A stretch of DNA of 29,384 bases from Purshia tridentata. Its lineage: Eukaryota; Streptophyta; Magnoliopsida; Rosales; Rosaceae. The stretch is from assembly GCA_003254885.1 (NCBI GenBank), contig QANT01001330.1, positions 1-29,384 of the forward strand, in the 5' to 3' direction. The notes beneath the pieces are model-generated. The model saw nothing but the letters and a program-made list of their open reading frames with translations. It did no database searches and was not told where the DNA came from. Within the stretch, counting starts at the first letter, position 1; each line of letters begins with the position of its first letter. The position numbers were made by a program, and so were the translations under genes. This document shows positions 11,495 to 21,931 of this stretch, piece after piece.

Positions 11495-11500
11495 AATAAA
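11495..11500 (+). terminator. Probable MLO polyadenylation signal
   Basis: AATAAA follows a TGTAA-type upstream element (TTCTGTAAATAAAATGC) 305 nt downstream of the MLO stop codon, a normal 3'-UTR length for a plant gene. Confidence 0.55.
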
Positions 11501-12109
11501 ATGCTTCTTAAATCCAATACGTACAACATCCCTCCCGAAAGCCAAAGACTAATATTTTGTTCCAATAGTTCACAAGGATAGTTTACTTTCATCAAAGTTT
11601 CGATCTGGTTTGTGTGCGAAGAGGTGATCAGGGGAGGGAGTGAGGGACTAAGTGAAAAATAACTTTTATACGTTTGGCTCGGACACACATATATTGAGAC
11701 ACTAATGGAGCCTTAATGATTACATACGTGTTAAATTTTGAGTTGATTTGTAACACTACGTCGACATTTTATCCCGTGCTTTCTAACTCACAAAAATTTG
11801 CAGACTTTGGAAGGTTTAGAAAGCACCAACCAATGTCTGAAGTCCACCCAACACCATCACAAATGACTAATATATAATCCTCAATATGCTGTCAATTGTG
11901 TTCACACCCCAAGAAGCCATTTTGCTGCCGTGTAGAATAGATCGAAAGAAGCTTTCAGTTATTTCCAAATCAAAGTATATCTGCTGCGCGCAAAACGACA
12001 ATCGCTGCCTTATAATTAACAACAGTACCTGGTTTTTCAGTTTTTCCCATCTCCTATTGTTTCCTGCAGCCTCGATCTGTGATGATGATCCGAATTCCAA
12101 AGCACCCTT
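11501..12109. other. Intergenic spacer between MLO and the small-ORF candidate
   Basis: I see no convincing gene. The 153-codon frame on the minus strand at 11867-12328 and the overlapping plus-strand frame at 11886-12185 show no recognisable domain and look like chance frames. The right part is the likely promoter of the small transcription unit described next. Confidence 0.5.
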
Positions 12110-12113
12110 CTCT

Positions 12114-12122
12114 TTATATAAT
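12114..12122 (+). promoter_or_regulatory. Candidate TATA box for small ORF
   Basis: TTATATAAT follows a pyrimidine stretch (CCTTCTCT). It lies about 80 bp upstream of a GA-repeat leader (12184-12199) and the ATG at 12200. The TATA, purine-rich leader and ATG layout resembles a genuine plant core promoter. Confidence 0.35.
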
Positions 12123-12243
12123 ATGTCGCATAGACGAGCTTTTAACAACCAAATCTTTAACCCAAGTAAAACATCAAACAGGTAGAGAGAGAGAGAGAGA
12201 TGGAGATGATCACAGAGGGATTGTTGGGCAGGTTGGGTCGACG

Positions 12244-12360
12244 ATGCTATGCAGTGTTGTGTTGTGTTTGGGAGTGGTACTTGTGTCGGTGACTGTAGCT
12301 CACTACGTTGTTGGTGGTGCCGAGCCAAATAAGGAGCCGCCTAGGGTACCCAAAAAGTAG
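12244..12360 (+). CDS. Candidate small membrane peptide (38 aa), unknown function
   Basis: The frame encodes a hydrophobic N-terminal segment of about 22 residues (LCSVVLCLGVVLVSVTVAHY) and then a short hydrophilic, proline- and lysine-rich tail, EPNKEPPRVPKK. This resembles a single-pass membrane or secreted micropeptide. The start has A at -3 (ACGATGC). However, a stronger-context ATG at 12200 (GAGATGG) opens a different frame of 30 codons that overlaps this start, so leaky scanning would be needed, or the two frames reflect a past frameshift (for example an ancestral MEMITEGLLGRLG- leader joined to this hydrophobic segment). The TATA-like box at 12114 and GA leader suggest transcription. 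I do not recognise the family, and it may not be a gene. Confidence 0.35.
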   Translation: MLCSVVLCLGVVLVSVTVAHYVVGGAEPNKEPPRVPKK

Positions 12361-13343
12361 TGTCTCAATCTGAGCTTTTAAGTTCTTGTGCTTATTCATC
12401 TCAAATCGAAGCACTATAAGCTTGTTCTGTAAATATATTTTCTTTCTTGCTGCAACTTGAATACTTGATCTTTATGTGAGAAAATTGAGGTATGACACAA
12501 ATTCTAGAAAATTGAAGTCCCTACAACATAAATGTGATCAAAATTTAACTACCCATTTACATTCATATGAGCCTCATGATTTTAACTTCACAAAACTGTC
12601 TTGTTTTAACAGGTTCAATATCAATCTATCTAACTCAGCCTAAGTGGCCGAGTAGGGTTAATGTGTACTGAAAATGTGTATAACATACACAAACCAGAAA
12701 CCACAGAAATTGCAACTTAATTTTTGACACAAAACAACAGAGCAATATATACACACATATATGACATTTACTCATTCAATTTTAGTCATTGAAAAAAGAG
12801 TAGAGAGAAAAAAAAAGAAAAAAAAAAGAGAAGAGGCGGGAAAGAAATGGCTGGTCAAGGTTAGTTTTGGAGTTTACTGCATGGCCTTGCTCTTGCTTGG
12901 AGTTATGGATGTGAGTTGTTGGAGGTCGAATCGGACTTTGCTTGTGTTGTGTCGCTCATCACCTTGGCAATTTAATCTCTATCCTTTTCTAGCTTATTAA
13001 AATGGTCAGATCATCATATGTCATGCTTTTATCCTTAAAACCATAATTAATTATTGTTAAATTTTTTTGGGCACTTGATCTGGTCTTATTGATCCATTGT
13101 AGTACCTCCATCAGCGGTAGATGATTTAGTTACTTAACGAACTAGTATAACTGTAACCGTACTGAACAACACCACCTAAAAACCACCGCCTTTCCCGATC
13201 CGTAATTATCTTCGTCCATTAAATTAAAGCTTATTAAATAAACCAAAATTTTCCATAATTACAATCCCACCCACTCCTACATACTCGTTTGCTCTCTCTC
13301 GTTCTCCCTCTCGCTCTCACCCTGTCTTCGTGTTGATCTAACA
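12361..13343. other. Intergenic region upstream of the Sec61-beta gene
   Basis: It contains an A/G-rich tract at about 12800-12845 and pyrimidine-rich sequence over the last 60 bp, probably the 5' leader of the next gene. The 79-codon frame at 12761-13000 starts in the A/G tract (poly-Lys/Glu) and has no recognisable domain, so I do not call it a gene. No clear TATA box is visible ahead of 13344. Confidence 0.55.
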
Positions 13344-13679
13344 ATGGCTCGAGGCTCATCTCAGTCACAAGCGACGTCCTCCTCCTCCTCGGCCTCGCGA
13401 CCCGGTGTCATGGCGCCACGCGGCTCTGCTGCCGCGACAGCCGGCATGCGCCGCCGTAGGCTCGGGGGAGGCGGCTCCACCAGTTCGGGAGGTATCGGCG
13501 GCGGCGGAGGCGGATCAGGTGCCGGAAACAACATGCTGAGGTTCTACACGGACGACGCTCCTGGCTTGAAGATCTCGCCGAACGTCGTGCTCATCATGAG
13601 CCTCTGCTTCATCGGCTTCGTCACGGCCCTCCACGTCATCGGAAAGCTCTATCTCCACCGATCCACCGGCGGAGCTTGA
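13344..13679 (+). CDS. SEC61B: Protein transport protein Sec61 subunit beta (111 aa, one exon)
   Basis: Small tail-anchored subunit of the ER Sec61 translocon, which moves nascent secretory and membrane proteins across or into the ER membrane. The N-terminal half is cytosolic, low-complexity and rich in Ser, Ala and Gly (MARGSSQSQ..., [15 protein letters not shown] about 27-40, then Gly runs at 42-62). The conserved core follows: [16 protein letters not shown] (64-79) and a single membrane anchor at about 81-103 ([20 protein letters not shown]). Length matches the longer plant isoforms (about 80-110 aa). The coding region is intronless and much more GC-rich than its surroundings, mainly from Ala/Gly/Arg codons. 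The ATG (AACAATGGC) is in good context after a CT-rich leader. Identification is secure from the core and anchor. Confidence 0.95.
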   Translation: MARGSSQSQATSSSSSASRPGVMAPRGSAAATAGMRRRRLGGGGSTSSGGIGGGGGGSGAGNNMLRFYTDDAPGLKISPNVVLIMSLCFIGFVTALHVIGKLYLHRSTGGA

Positions 13680-16600
13680 TTTCCGGATTCTGGTGACGGA
13701 TCGGATCGTTCTCCTGGAATTGGAGTCTACTTGCAGGCTGAGTAATCGGTAATTGAACGCTACGGTATTTTGTTTTGCTCTGTATATTTGAGCAGGGTCG
13801 TCGTCGTTTTAGGGTTTCAATTTTGTTTGATTTTGGATTTGTTGGATGCTAATTTGAAGGAAAACGGATAAGTTTAACCGTTCTTGATCTTGCTTTGTTT
13901 TTTCTTTTTTTAATTATATATTGATTTTAGCTCCAAAGAATGGTCCGATGGCTGTCAGGCTGTATTTATTTTGCTTATTTTAGTATCACATATTAAGAAA
14001 TGAGAATCCAATAGTATTGGATTTGTTGAAATTTAGACAATGATATGAAAATGGAAATTTCTAATAGAAGTAGAAGACAGACTTGGTTTGGTCAATTGAC
14101 CCACTCACATGAATTGCTCCTTCCCACCCCATGAATTACTCCATTGAATTCCAATCATTGCCCAAGTCTGCCTTTCTGAAATATTTAGTTTTGTACTTTT
14201 TTCTTGACTGAGTCGATAGTATCACCCAAATGTGTTCGATTAATGGAAGCATCTCTTTTTTGTCTAAATAAAAGGAGTAAGCATCTCTTATATGTTTATA
14301 GCATGTATTCTTTTGTGGTTCATTAAATCCAAATTTAATACTTAAAAAACTTACTGATAATAGGTTAGTCTTCTAATTGCACATAGAGAATGACATACAA
14401 GTTGTTTGAGTAACGTGGAAAGTTTTTACGAGATCATATAAAAAAGATGAAATGTTGTTTTTTTATCCTTGAAAAATTGCCGTTTATCTGCTATATGATC
14501 TCCTCTAAATATCCCCTCTTCTGAAAATAAGTTGGAATGACTTTCCACTGCATTGATCATTATACACTGTAACAAGGCTTCTTGCCAAGTTGTTCATGAT
14601 TGTGACTGTAAATTTGGAGAAATAAGATGGTTTATTAATTTTAATAGGACGCCCATTTGTCTTGCTTCAGATCTCTTTATTTGGACTATGATCGAAAGAA
14701 AGCTTTCATTGCTTATCACTACAATTTTAATTGGAGAGAATGCTGTAACATAAGTTTTGGAATGGGCTTGGGGTTATCTACAAAGTGCACCGTTTGACAC
14801 TCATTCACATCTCACTAATTTACTATGTAAATAGGTAAGTGTAGATTTGGGATTTCAGGGTGAGCACCAAGCAAATAGGATATTTGTTTTTATAAGTTCA
14901 CTCTTGGTGCTGGAAAAATGGGGCTGAGCTTATCTTCAAATTTTGCCATTTGACAGTTGTTGAACCCCTCCAGATCTTAGTAGTTTAGTATATAGATAGA
15001 CATTTGGCATTGCTGACTGAGTACAGAGCATATAGAGTATTGGCTTAAATATTTCTTGGTTTTTTTTGTTCTACAGAAGCTTTGAAAAGAATAGGCTTTA
15101 TGTTTATATTAGAGTTAATGTTTTCTGGATATCTGTTGGTTTTGAGGTCTAAGGCAGAATGTATGTAAGGTTATAGGATAAGTTTTACATAGCTGCCAGA
15201 TTGTGGAGAATTGGAAGATATACTTGCAGATTTAATAAATTCAGATTGTGCCATGGTAGATACTGTAGAATATTGTTTTGAAGCGAAGAACAATTGATTG
15301 TTAGGATTTGGTGAATGGGGATCAGTAATCCATGTAAAAATGCACCAATAATTGTACCTCTCATCTGATTTTCATCGGCTTTCGAAACATATAGTTTCTG
15401 CTCGTAGAGTTTAGTAGTCAAGATTGGTGTGGAATAGTGGTTGTATTGAGTTGTGCTTAGTATATACTGTTTTGTGTTTTTCCTATCAGCTTGAAGCTTT
15501 TGGGACGAGGGATTATTAGAGCCTAGTTGTCTGTCAATTCTTGTGTTAAATTCCTGATGTCTTCTACTTGAGGAGAATTGTTAGCATGTGTCGTTAAGTT
15601 GTGCTTAAATCGGTGTTTAGTTGGTCCACTACCAACTTAAGGTTGTGCGATCAGTTCCTACTTAGATAGGCTCCAACTGTTGAGGTTTCAAAGAACATTC
15701 TGTGGCTTTCCGTGGATAAAACGGTACAGGATGGGGCAGTAATCTGTTTGTTGTAAGATCTTTCCAATGTTGATGGTGGGAAAATTGTGTTGCGATGACT
15801 GTAGCTCTTTAACTGTTTGTTTCTTTGTTTCATTGTTTCATTTGTGCATGTGGCTGTGTATGCGATACTTTAGCGTTGAATGCAGACTGGGAAATGGGTG
15901 TTATCTTTCCCCAAACCGTAAACCTTCATTACCAAACTGAAAATTACAATTGCTCAGCATCAAACTCCAAGTTGGAGGGATACAATTCATGGCAAGACAT
16001 ATGCATCATGAGCAACTTCATCTATCAAAATTTTATTCTCACTCTACTTCCACACATATGCATCCAACCCCTTGGCACACTTCTAGCTTAGTCATCACAG
16101 CTGCTGCCTCGGCCATTACTTCCGTACGTACTCGGCCAACCCCGCTGGCTGCAAGAAATGTTTCTCCCCATCTCTACAAACCTACCCTTTTGTTTTAAGA
16201 TATACCAAGAATGTGTAACATCTTCATACTGGACAGTCTAATAAAATAAGATATATGCAAACTGGGCGATACGTTTAGTCAAAGATCAATGTAATCGATG
16301 ATTCAAATTCATAGCATAACAAAATAAATATTTAATATTTACGAAAGAGAAATTTTTCATACAATATAATATGTAATACGTATGCACTACCTTTGGTTCT
16401 TCATTGTCGCTGACTTCCCTCTAAAGAGAAGTGAAACTTCATGTTGAAAGGCTTTTTGAACACTAGATCCTCAGCTTGTTCTGTCAGTAGCTCTTATTTC
16501 AAGTTGTCTATCAGAAATTCAATGGTTATAATGTATTTTTCAGCTTTATTATTAAAGTCTACATAAAACAAGATGGGAGAACCATTAGGTTTCCAATATA

Positions 16601-17015
16601 TGACTTGGATTAACAACCAAAACCTGCCAAGACAAAAAGAGGATCTAAATTCTTTTGAACACACTGTCAACTACGGATTATGGGTAGAGGTTCAAATTAA
16701 AAATTGAGATCTCCGAGGCACTCCCTCTGGATTTTTCGATCTCCTTGGATTTGCTTGAGAAAAAAAATAAAATAAGGGAACTAAACCATATTATACATGG
16801 TTTCTCATTATCTCTTAAATTGTTGGGACCAAGTCAAACCATATGGTTGGGCCTTTAAATCTTGAATAAATTACCGTAGTCCAAAATATATAATTGAGAA
16901 CCCACATCATATGACCCAAAAAAAGAATAAAAACTTTGAAGAAAATCTCAATAATGCCCCTTATTGGACATGGACTTGGGCCCATATGACCCAAAAGAAG
17001 AAGAAAAAACAAAGA
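13680..17015. other. Intergenic region between Sec61-beta and SYP71
   Basis: The first few hundred bases are probably the Sec61-beta 3'-UTR, GC-rich at first and then T-rich. The rest is unique-looking sequence without recognisable coding potential; frames such as 14553-14753, 15185-15421 and 15825-16091 show no domain. A small hairpin, AGCACCAAG with CTTGGTGCT about 35 bp apart, lies near 14865-14920. I saw no RNA gene and no element with clear termini. Confidence 0.6.
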
Positions 17016-17282
17016 CAAATTATATTTGTAGTCCCCATACTTTAACCAAGGTTTCACTTTGGTTCCGTTCTTATAATTTTAAAAATTTTAGTCCCATACT
17101 TTTATTATATTTGAAATTAGGTCTAAATCATTAATTATATTTAAAGTGTTGGTAAAATATGATGGAACATTAATATTTTAGACATTTTAAATAAAATATG
17201 AGTGTAATTTATTAACTGAGTGACTTTATTTTGGACATATGTCTTTTTTTTAATTATTTATATTATTTATTTTCTTTCTTTC

Positions 17283-17411
17283 TTAATTATTTTTTTGAAT
17301 TTAAAATTATTTCTTGGGACTGTATTAATTATGAAATATCTAAAATATTTATTCATGTGTTATCATATTATATTATGTCTAAAAAATAAATAAAATTAAT
17401 ATTTTAAACCT
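17283..17411 (+). repeat. 129-bp direct repeat, copy A
   Basis: Begins TTAATTATTTTTTTGAATTT and ends AAACCT; nearly identical to 17508-17636, with only a handful of substitutions (for example GGGACTG versus GGAACCG and TGTTATC versus TGTTGTC). It is followed by a 60-bp stretch (17412-17471) that is absent after copy B, then by a 35-bp end module (17472-17506). Confidence 0.9.
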
Positions 17412-17507
17412 AATTGTAAATGTGATAAAAGTACAAGATTGAAATTTTTAAAATTGAAAAAACTGAACCAAAGTAAAATCTTTGTTAAAGTATAGAGACT
17501 AAAAATA

Positions 17508-17636
17508 TTAATTATTTTTTTGAATTTAAAATTATTTCTTGGAACCGTATTAATTATGAAATATCAAAAATATTTATTCATGTGTTGTCATATTATATTA
17601 TGTCTAAAAAATAAATAAAATTGATATTTTGAACCT
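17508..17636 (+). repeat. 129-bp direct repeat, copy B
   Basis: Second copy of the 17283-17411 unit. The 35-bp end module (AGTAAAATCTTTG... to ...ACTAAAAAT) follows directly at 17637-17671 and matches 17472-17506. The layout A-60bp-end, B-end is best explained by tandem duplication of the element's right end followed by loss of the 60-bp spacer in one copy. Confidence 0.9.
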
Positions 17637-17969
17637 AGTAAAATCTTTGTTAAAGTATAGAGACTAAAAATGTAATTTGGACAAAAAAAACAAAGGTAAC
17701 AAAGATTTGAAAGAAAAACGATGATAAAGCGACCAATGGGAGGTGTACCCGCCAAAAAAAGACAAATAATGAAAGTCCACCCTGTCATGGCGTCCCTCTC
17801 CTGCTTCTCGAAACCGGTCTCTGCGCTCCACTCCTCATTTCGGCCACACGCCCGATAATTCCGAAACGCAATGCCTCCGGAAAGAGAGAGAGATAATGTA
17901 TGTCTTCTTTCTCGCGACGACGTTAGCAACCAACGATTGATTCTGTCTTCTCTCTGAGAGGAAAAGAAA

Positions 17970-20836
17970 ATGAGCGTCATCGAAATCCTCTCCCGGGTCG
18001 AAACGATATGCAGGAAATACGACAAGTACGACATCGACAAGCAGGGCCAGCTCAACCAGTACGGCGACGATACCTTCGTTCGCCTTTACGGCCAGTTCGA
18101 GGACCAGATCCAGGCCGCCCACCAGGTTCCTCTTTGTTTCCATTTTTTGTTTGGTTGCTCAGAAAATGCGAATTGATTTTTTTGTAATGTGCAGAAAGCG
18201 GATGTGGCATTGTTGGAGAGTAATAGGGCTGTTGCTGTTGCGATGAATGCGGAGGTTCGTCGGGTCAAGGCTCGATTGATGGAGGAAGTTCCTAAGCTGC
18301 GAAAATTGGCTCAGAGGAAGGTGAAGTCAAATCACTTTGGTTTAAAGTTTGATTTTCAAGTTTACTTTTCTTTTTATTGACTCATATTTCAATTTAGCAA
18401 TCCAGGTCACATATTGTGATGGATATTATTGTTTATGGATAAAGTGTGTTATAATACCTCCAAACTGATGTCCTATTCTTATTTTCTTGGTTTTGGAAAA
18501 ATGGTGTGGATTGAGCCTGACTGTTACCGTGTGTCCATTGTTGATGCACAAGATGAGCAAAACAAGAAGGATTCTAGTGATGGATCAAAACAATCTTGGC
18601 CATAGAATTGTGGTACTCTAGAAGAATCTAGAAGAAAGTGAACTAGATAGGATTTGAGGACTTTTGCCAAAATAGGACAGGGAGGACACAGAGGAAGCAT
18701 ACAAATGCCCTCTGTGTGAACTAAAAGGAGACAACTGTAACCTCGGTTGATATCTTCCATGAGATGTTGCACTTTCCCATTATTAAGCAAGTGTGATTCT
18801 GGAACAATTGGGATAAGAACCTCAGCTCGACAAAGCCCTACATTACATTCCTCAGCATTAAGAGAAACCCATTTTTTTGAATTCTTAGTTGGCTGAATAG
18901 CATCGTTTTCTCTACTCTATTGACTTGGCATGTGTTAGCTTCTCTTGCTTGATATGGCTTTATACTTTTGTGTTTCTTGGGAGGCCTTTTATGTTTGTCA
19001 TATTTTACCAGCTCTGCATCCTCGTGGAGAAAATACAAAGTTCTGAGAAGGGCTTTGTATCATCTTCCTTTTGTTAATTCCTTCTAGGCTATATTACCGT
19101 TTCGTCTCTCTTGCTCATATTTGACCATGAAACAACCTCCTAACATTTCCCTGCTTCAAAATTATACTTGTTTCAACAACACTTTTGGTGGCCTTTACTA
19201 TGACATTTTTTTTTTCTTCTGGTAAAAAATGTGGGTTTTGCTTTTACAACAAGAAATTGCAAACCTAACCAATGTGGACAAAGCCAAAGGCTACATAATT
19301 GACGGGTTGCATAAAATTAGGTCTTCATGATATTGACAGCCGTATCTATGAGAACCATTTTTTCATACAAAAATTCTTGACAACATCAGCCCTACAATAC
19401 CAGAGCATGGCTTGGAGTAGGGATGGTACTTCATACACCATGAAAGTCTGCCAAGCATAGCCCTAGTATATCATTGGCAACCATACTGTCCACATCTATG
19501 ATCCAAATACATACAGACATTCATATTTGGGTCATACTCGTTGATCATTATCGCTAAAGGATGCATGGATGTCGTGGCAAGATATTAAAGGCTCATACCA
19601 AGACTTTATATTTTCAACCTAGTTTTATTGATTTTTATCACCACTATTATCTCTTAAGACAGTGTGGGTTCATTTTGTTTTGCATCCTGGCCAAATTTTA
19701 TAATTGCCAATTTAACTTGTATTCCTAAGGCCATTCAATAACAGGTTAAAGGGTTGTCCAAAGAAGAACTAGAAGCACGTGATGATATGGTTCTTGCACT
19801 TCCAGAGAGGATTGAAGAAATACCAGATCGAACAGAAATTGCAGCCCAAAAAGCTGGGGGATGGGGAACTTCAGCATCTCATAAAAATATCAAGTTTGAC
19901 TTATCAGGTGATATGTGTTTTGATGCTTTTTCTGGGGTTACACTTTTCAATGAATGTCAGCAGCCTTTTGCTCGATTGTTAATACTCGTGTGTTTCCTTA
20001 CCAATCAGATGGGAACTTTGAGAGTGATTTTTTCCAGCAAACTGAAGAATCAAGTCAATTAAAGCAGGAGTATGAAATGCGGAAAAAGAAACAGGCATAT
20101 AACATTTCTAATTAATTTACTTGCTTTTACATTCTGTTCTGTGAATCTGCGATCAACAGAGGCAAAACTAAAATCATTTAGTTAGACAATCGCTTTTAGT
20201 CTCCTACGCTACAACTTTGCAGTTCTTTTGATTCAGTTGGTCATTCACACAGGATGAAGGTCTAGATATCATATCAGAAGGATTGGGTACACTGAAAAAT
20301 TTGGCCCAAGATATGAATGAGGTTGGTTGTGGTGCACATAACTCTGTTCCGTTATGCCATTAGCAGAATGTATATATTGATAATTGTTTCAATATGTTCA
20401 GGAATTGGACCGGCAAGTCCCGCTAATTGATGAAATAGATACAAAGGTGAGAGTTTCTTCACTTACTCAAATCCTTGTCTTTTCAATCACCTCAAGGAGA
20501 CAAATAATGTTGCCGACACTTTATAAGTTCATTAGTTAGTGATGTTTTGGTGCTTCACAGGTGGACAGGGCGACATCTGACATAAAAAATACTAATGTTA
20601 GGCTCAAGGAAAATCTTCAGAAGGTAGCCAGCTGTACCCTGATCTTCATGATCAATTTTAATATTCTCACATCATACAGGCTAACTAGGTTCTCTCTGTT
20701 TTCATCCAGTGAGACTGACATGGTTCAAGTAATCAGAATCTTGGGTTTTTTGCAGATGAGGTCGAGCAGAAATTTCTGCATCGACATTATTTTGCTTTGT
20801 ATAATTCTGGGAATCGCCCTCTATTTATACAAGTAA
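17970..20836 (+). CDS. SYP71: SYP71-type Qc-SNARE syntaxin (complete, 8 exons, 262 aa)
   Basis: Plant-specific tail-anchored Qc-SNARE of the SYP7 group, supplying one helix to trans-SNARE complexes that drive vesicle fusion at the ER, plasma membrane and cell plate. Exons: 17970-18125, 18195-18320, 19745-19907, 20009-20094, 20253-20321, 20402-20446, 20561-20623, 20756-20836, giving 789 nt in frame. Arabidopsis SYP71 is about 266 aa. The start MSVIEILSRVETICRKYDKYD matches the family N-terminus. Residues 1-130 form the helical N-terminal domain. The SNARE motif spans about 172-232 (DEGLDIISEGL, LDRQVPLIDEIDTKVDRA), with Q205 the probable zero-layer glutamine. The membrane anchor is 242-262 (NFCIDIILLCIILGIALYLY). 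The intron after exon 4 starts CAG|GCATAT, a GC-AG intron; the others are GT-AG. Intron 2 is 1424 bp. A CCAAT word at 17733-17737 and a GA-rich leader precede the ATG. Symbol assigned by family resemblance; SYP72/73-like paralogues cannot be excluded. Confidence 0.94.
18321..19744 (+). other. Long intron 2 of SYP71 (1.4 kb)
   Basis: It is bounded by AGGAAG|GTGAAG and ATAACAG|GTTAAA. Two minus-strand open frames (18524-18790 and 18838-19038) have no recognisable domain and are probably chance, although the higher GC of 18530-19060 compared with other introns could reflect an old insertion. No terminal repeats or target duplication were found. Confidence 0.6.
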
Positions 20837-21931
20837 GTGTCAAAATTTTCAGAGGCATAAGCATTTCCTTGAAGCTGTAGGGTTGAATATTTCTTTCAAA
20901 TTGATAGGCCACAATGTCTTCTGGCACATAATATCAGAAAACATTCAACTAAAAATGTCATGAGGGAGATATTATAGTCGAGACATTTATTTCATGGTTT
21001 TGTTAAAAAAAAAAGGTTTGACTATCTGAATGCTATAAATCTGTTACTAGACTTTCATGGACACTGCTGTTAAGATTTCTTGCAGATCAATTAATCGATC
21101 CATCACTTATAACTTATAAGTGATCTATATATTCAACTTTTGTACATGAAAGTATTTTTCCCTTAAATGAAATAATCTACTCTTCTTTCGCAGTATACTG
21201 AGGTGAAGTTACGCTAAACAAGCTTCAGCAGCTTATTGGCCAGATATGTATTATATGATTCCATTCTTTTAAGGGCTTTCCTTGTATCTATTTAACATCT
21301 TCAGTCCAACTACGTTCTTTTGGTCACTTGAAGATGATTATAATATATTTTATCGTTCATGGTGGTTATTTCTCTCAATAAAATGGAAAATTTGTAGTTC
21401 AGATTTATTATTTCTGTCTGTATTTGTCATGCAATGAATTTATTGGGAATCATTTTGGATTATATATTGACGAGGGAAACAAGTGTTGGATGTTAAGTTT
21501 GCCATCTGCATATGGAAAGAATTTATAATCTAATGAAAGGAAAACGAACAGAATTTATGTGATAAATGACTAATACGACTGAAGTATTAAAGAAATTCTA
21601 GTTTACATAACATTGCATCCGAAAAGTTTTTCTGTGTTTCTTTCCCATGCATGATCAAACATAAACTTTTATGTCTAGCCTTGAGATTATTTATTATTAC
21701 CAGTTTTGTATGGACATTAACAAATATACACAACCCAGGAGAGCATTCTCCACATAAACAGAGTTAACTAGCAGAAATAGATAGATTACTGATTTGGTTA
21801 TATTTGTTGCTCAGTCAAGTCAATCTTTTGCATTGTACACCTTGCTTATATTTCATGCTGCACAGCCTTAAACGCATGCCTCCTGACTGTGTCCTTTCTT
21901 TGAGGACACATGACTTCTGCAGAGAGTTACT
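20837..21931. other. Convergent 3' region between SYP71 and NAC
   Basis: It holds the 3'-UTRs of two convergent genes. SYP71 probably ends near 21400 (AATAAA at 21377). The NAC gene on the minus strand has a complement of AATAAA (TTTATT) at 21690-21695, about 240 nt after its stop. No other gene is visible. Confidence 0.6.
21377..21382 (+). terminator. Probable SYP71 polyadenylation signal
   Basis: AATAAA in CTCAATAAAATGG lies about 540 nt after the SYP71 stop. A 3'-UTR intron could fall between about 20837 and 21195, where TTCTTTCGCAG resembles an acceptor, but I cannot confirm one. Confidence 0.45.

Larger units (their letters stand above)
17016..17679. mobile_element. Inverted-repeat (MITE-like) element with internal duplication, upstream of SYP71
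   Basis: The left end reads CAAATTATATTTGTAGTCCC and continues CATACTTTAACCAAGGTTTCACTTTGGTTC. The reverse complement of the right end reads CAAATTACATTTTTAGTCTC and continues TATACTTTAACAAAG. A second internal copy of that right end carries the GAACCAAAGTAAAATCTTTG counterpart of the left end. The AT-rich interior has no coding capacity. A clean target duplication is obscured by A-rich flanks. The element ends about 290 bp upstream of the SYP71 start codon. Confidence 0.65.

Noticed and set aside
11867..12328. 153-codon minus-strand frame overlapping the small-ORF candidate
   Set aside because: The protein has no recognisable domain and includes translated GA-repeat sequence (LSLSLYLF); likely chance.
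12761..13000. 79-codon plus-strand frame starting in an A/G-rich tract
   Set aside because: Its N-terminus is translated poly-purine (Lys/Glu run) and the rest matches no family I know.
14756..14990. Possible diverged direct duplication (GGCTTGGGGTTATCT versus GGGGCTGAGCTTATCT, each followed by a TTTGACA word)
   Set aside because: Similarity is short and patchy, not clearly above chance in this composition.
17588..18055. 155-codon minus-strand frame
   Set aside because: It spans the upstream element, promoter and exon 1 of SYP71 in antisense; no domain and low-complexity composition.
18524..19038. Two minus-strand frames in SYP71 intron 2 as a possible nested gene or retroelement relic
   Set aside because: No conserved catalytic or domain motif and no repeat termini; kept only as a note on the intron.
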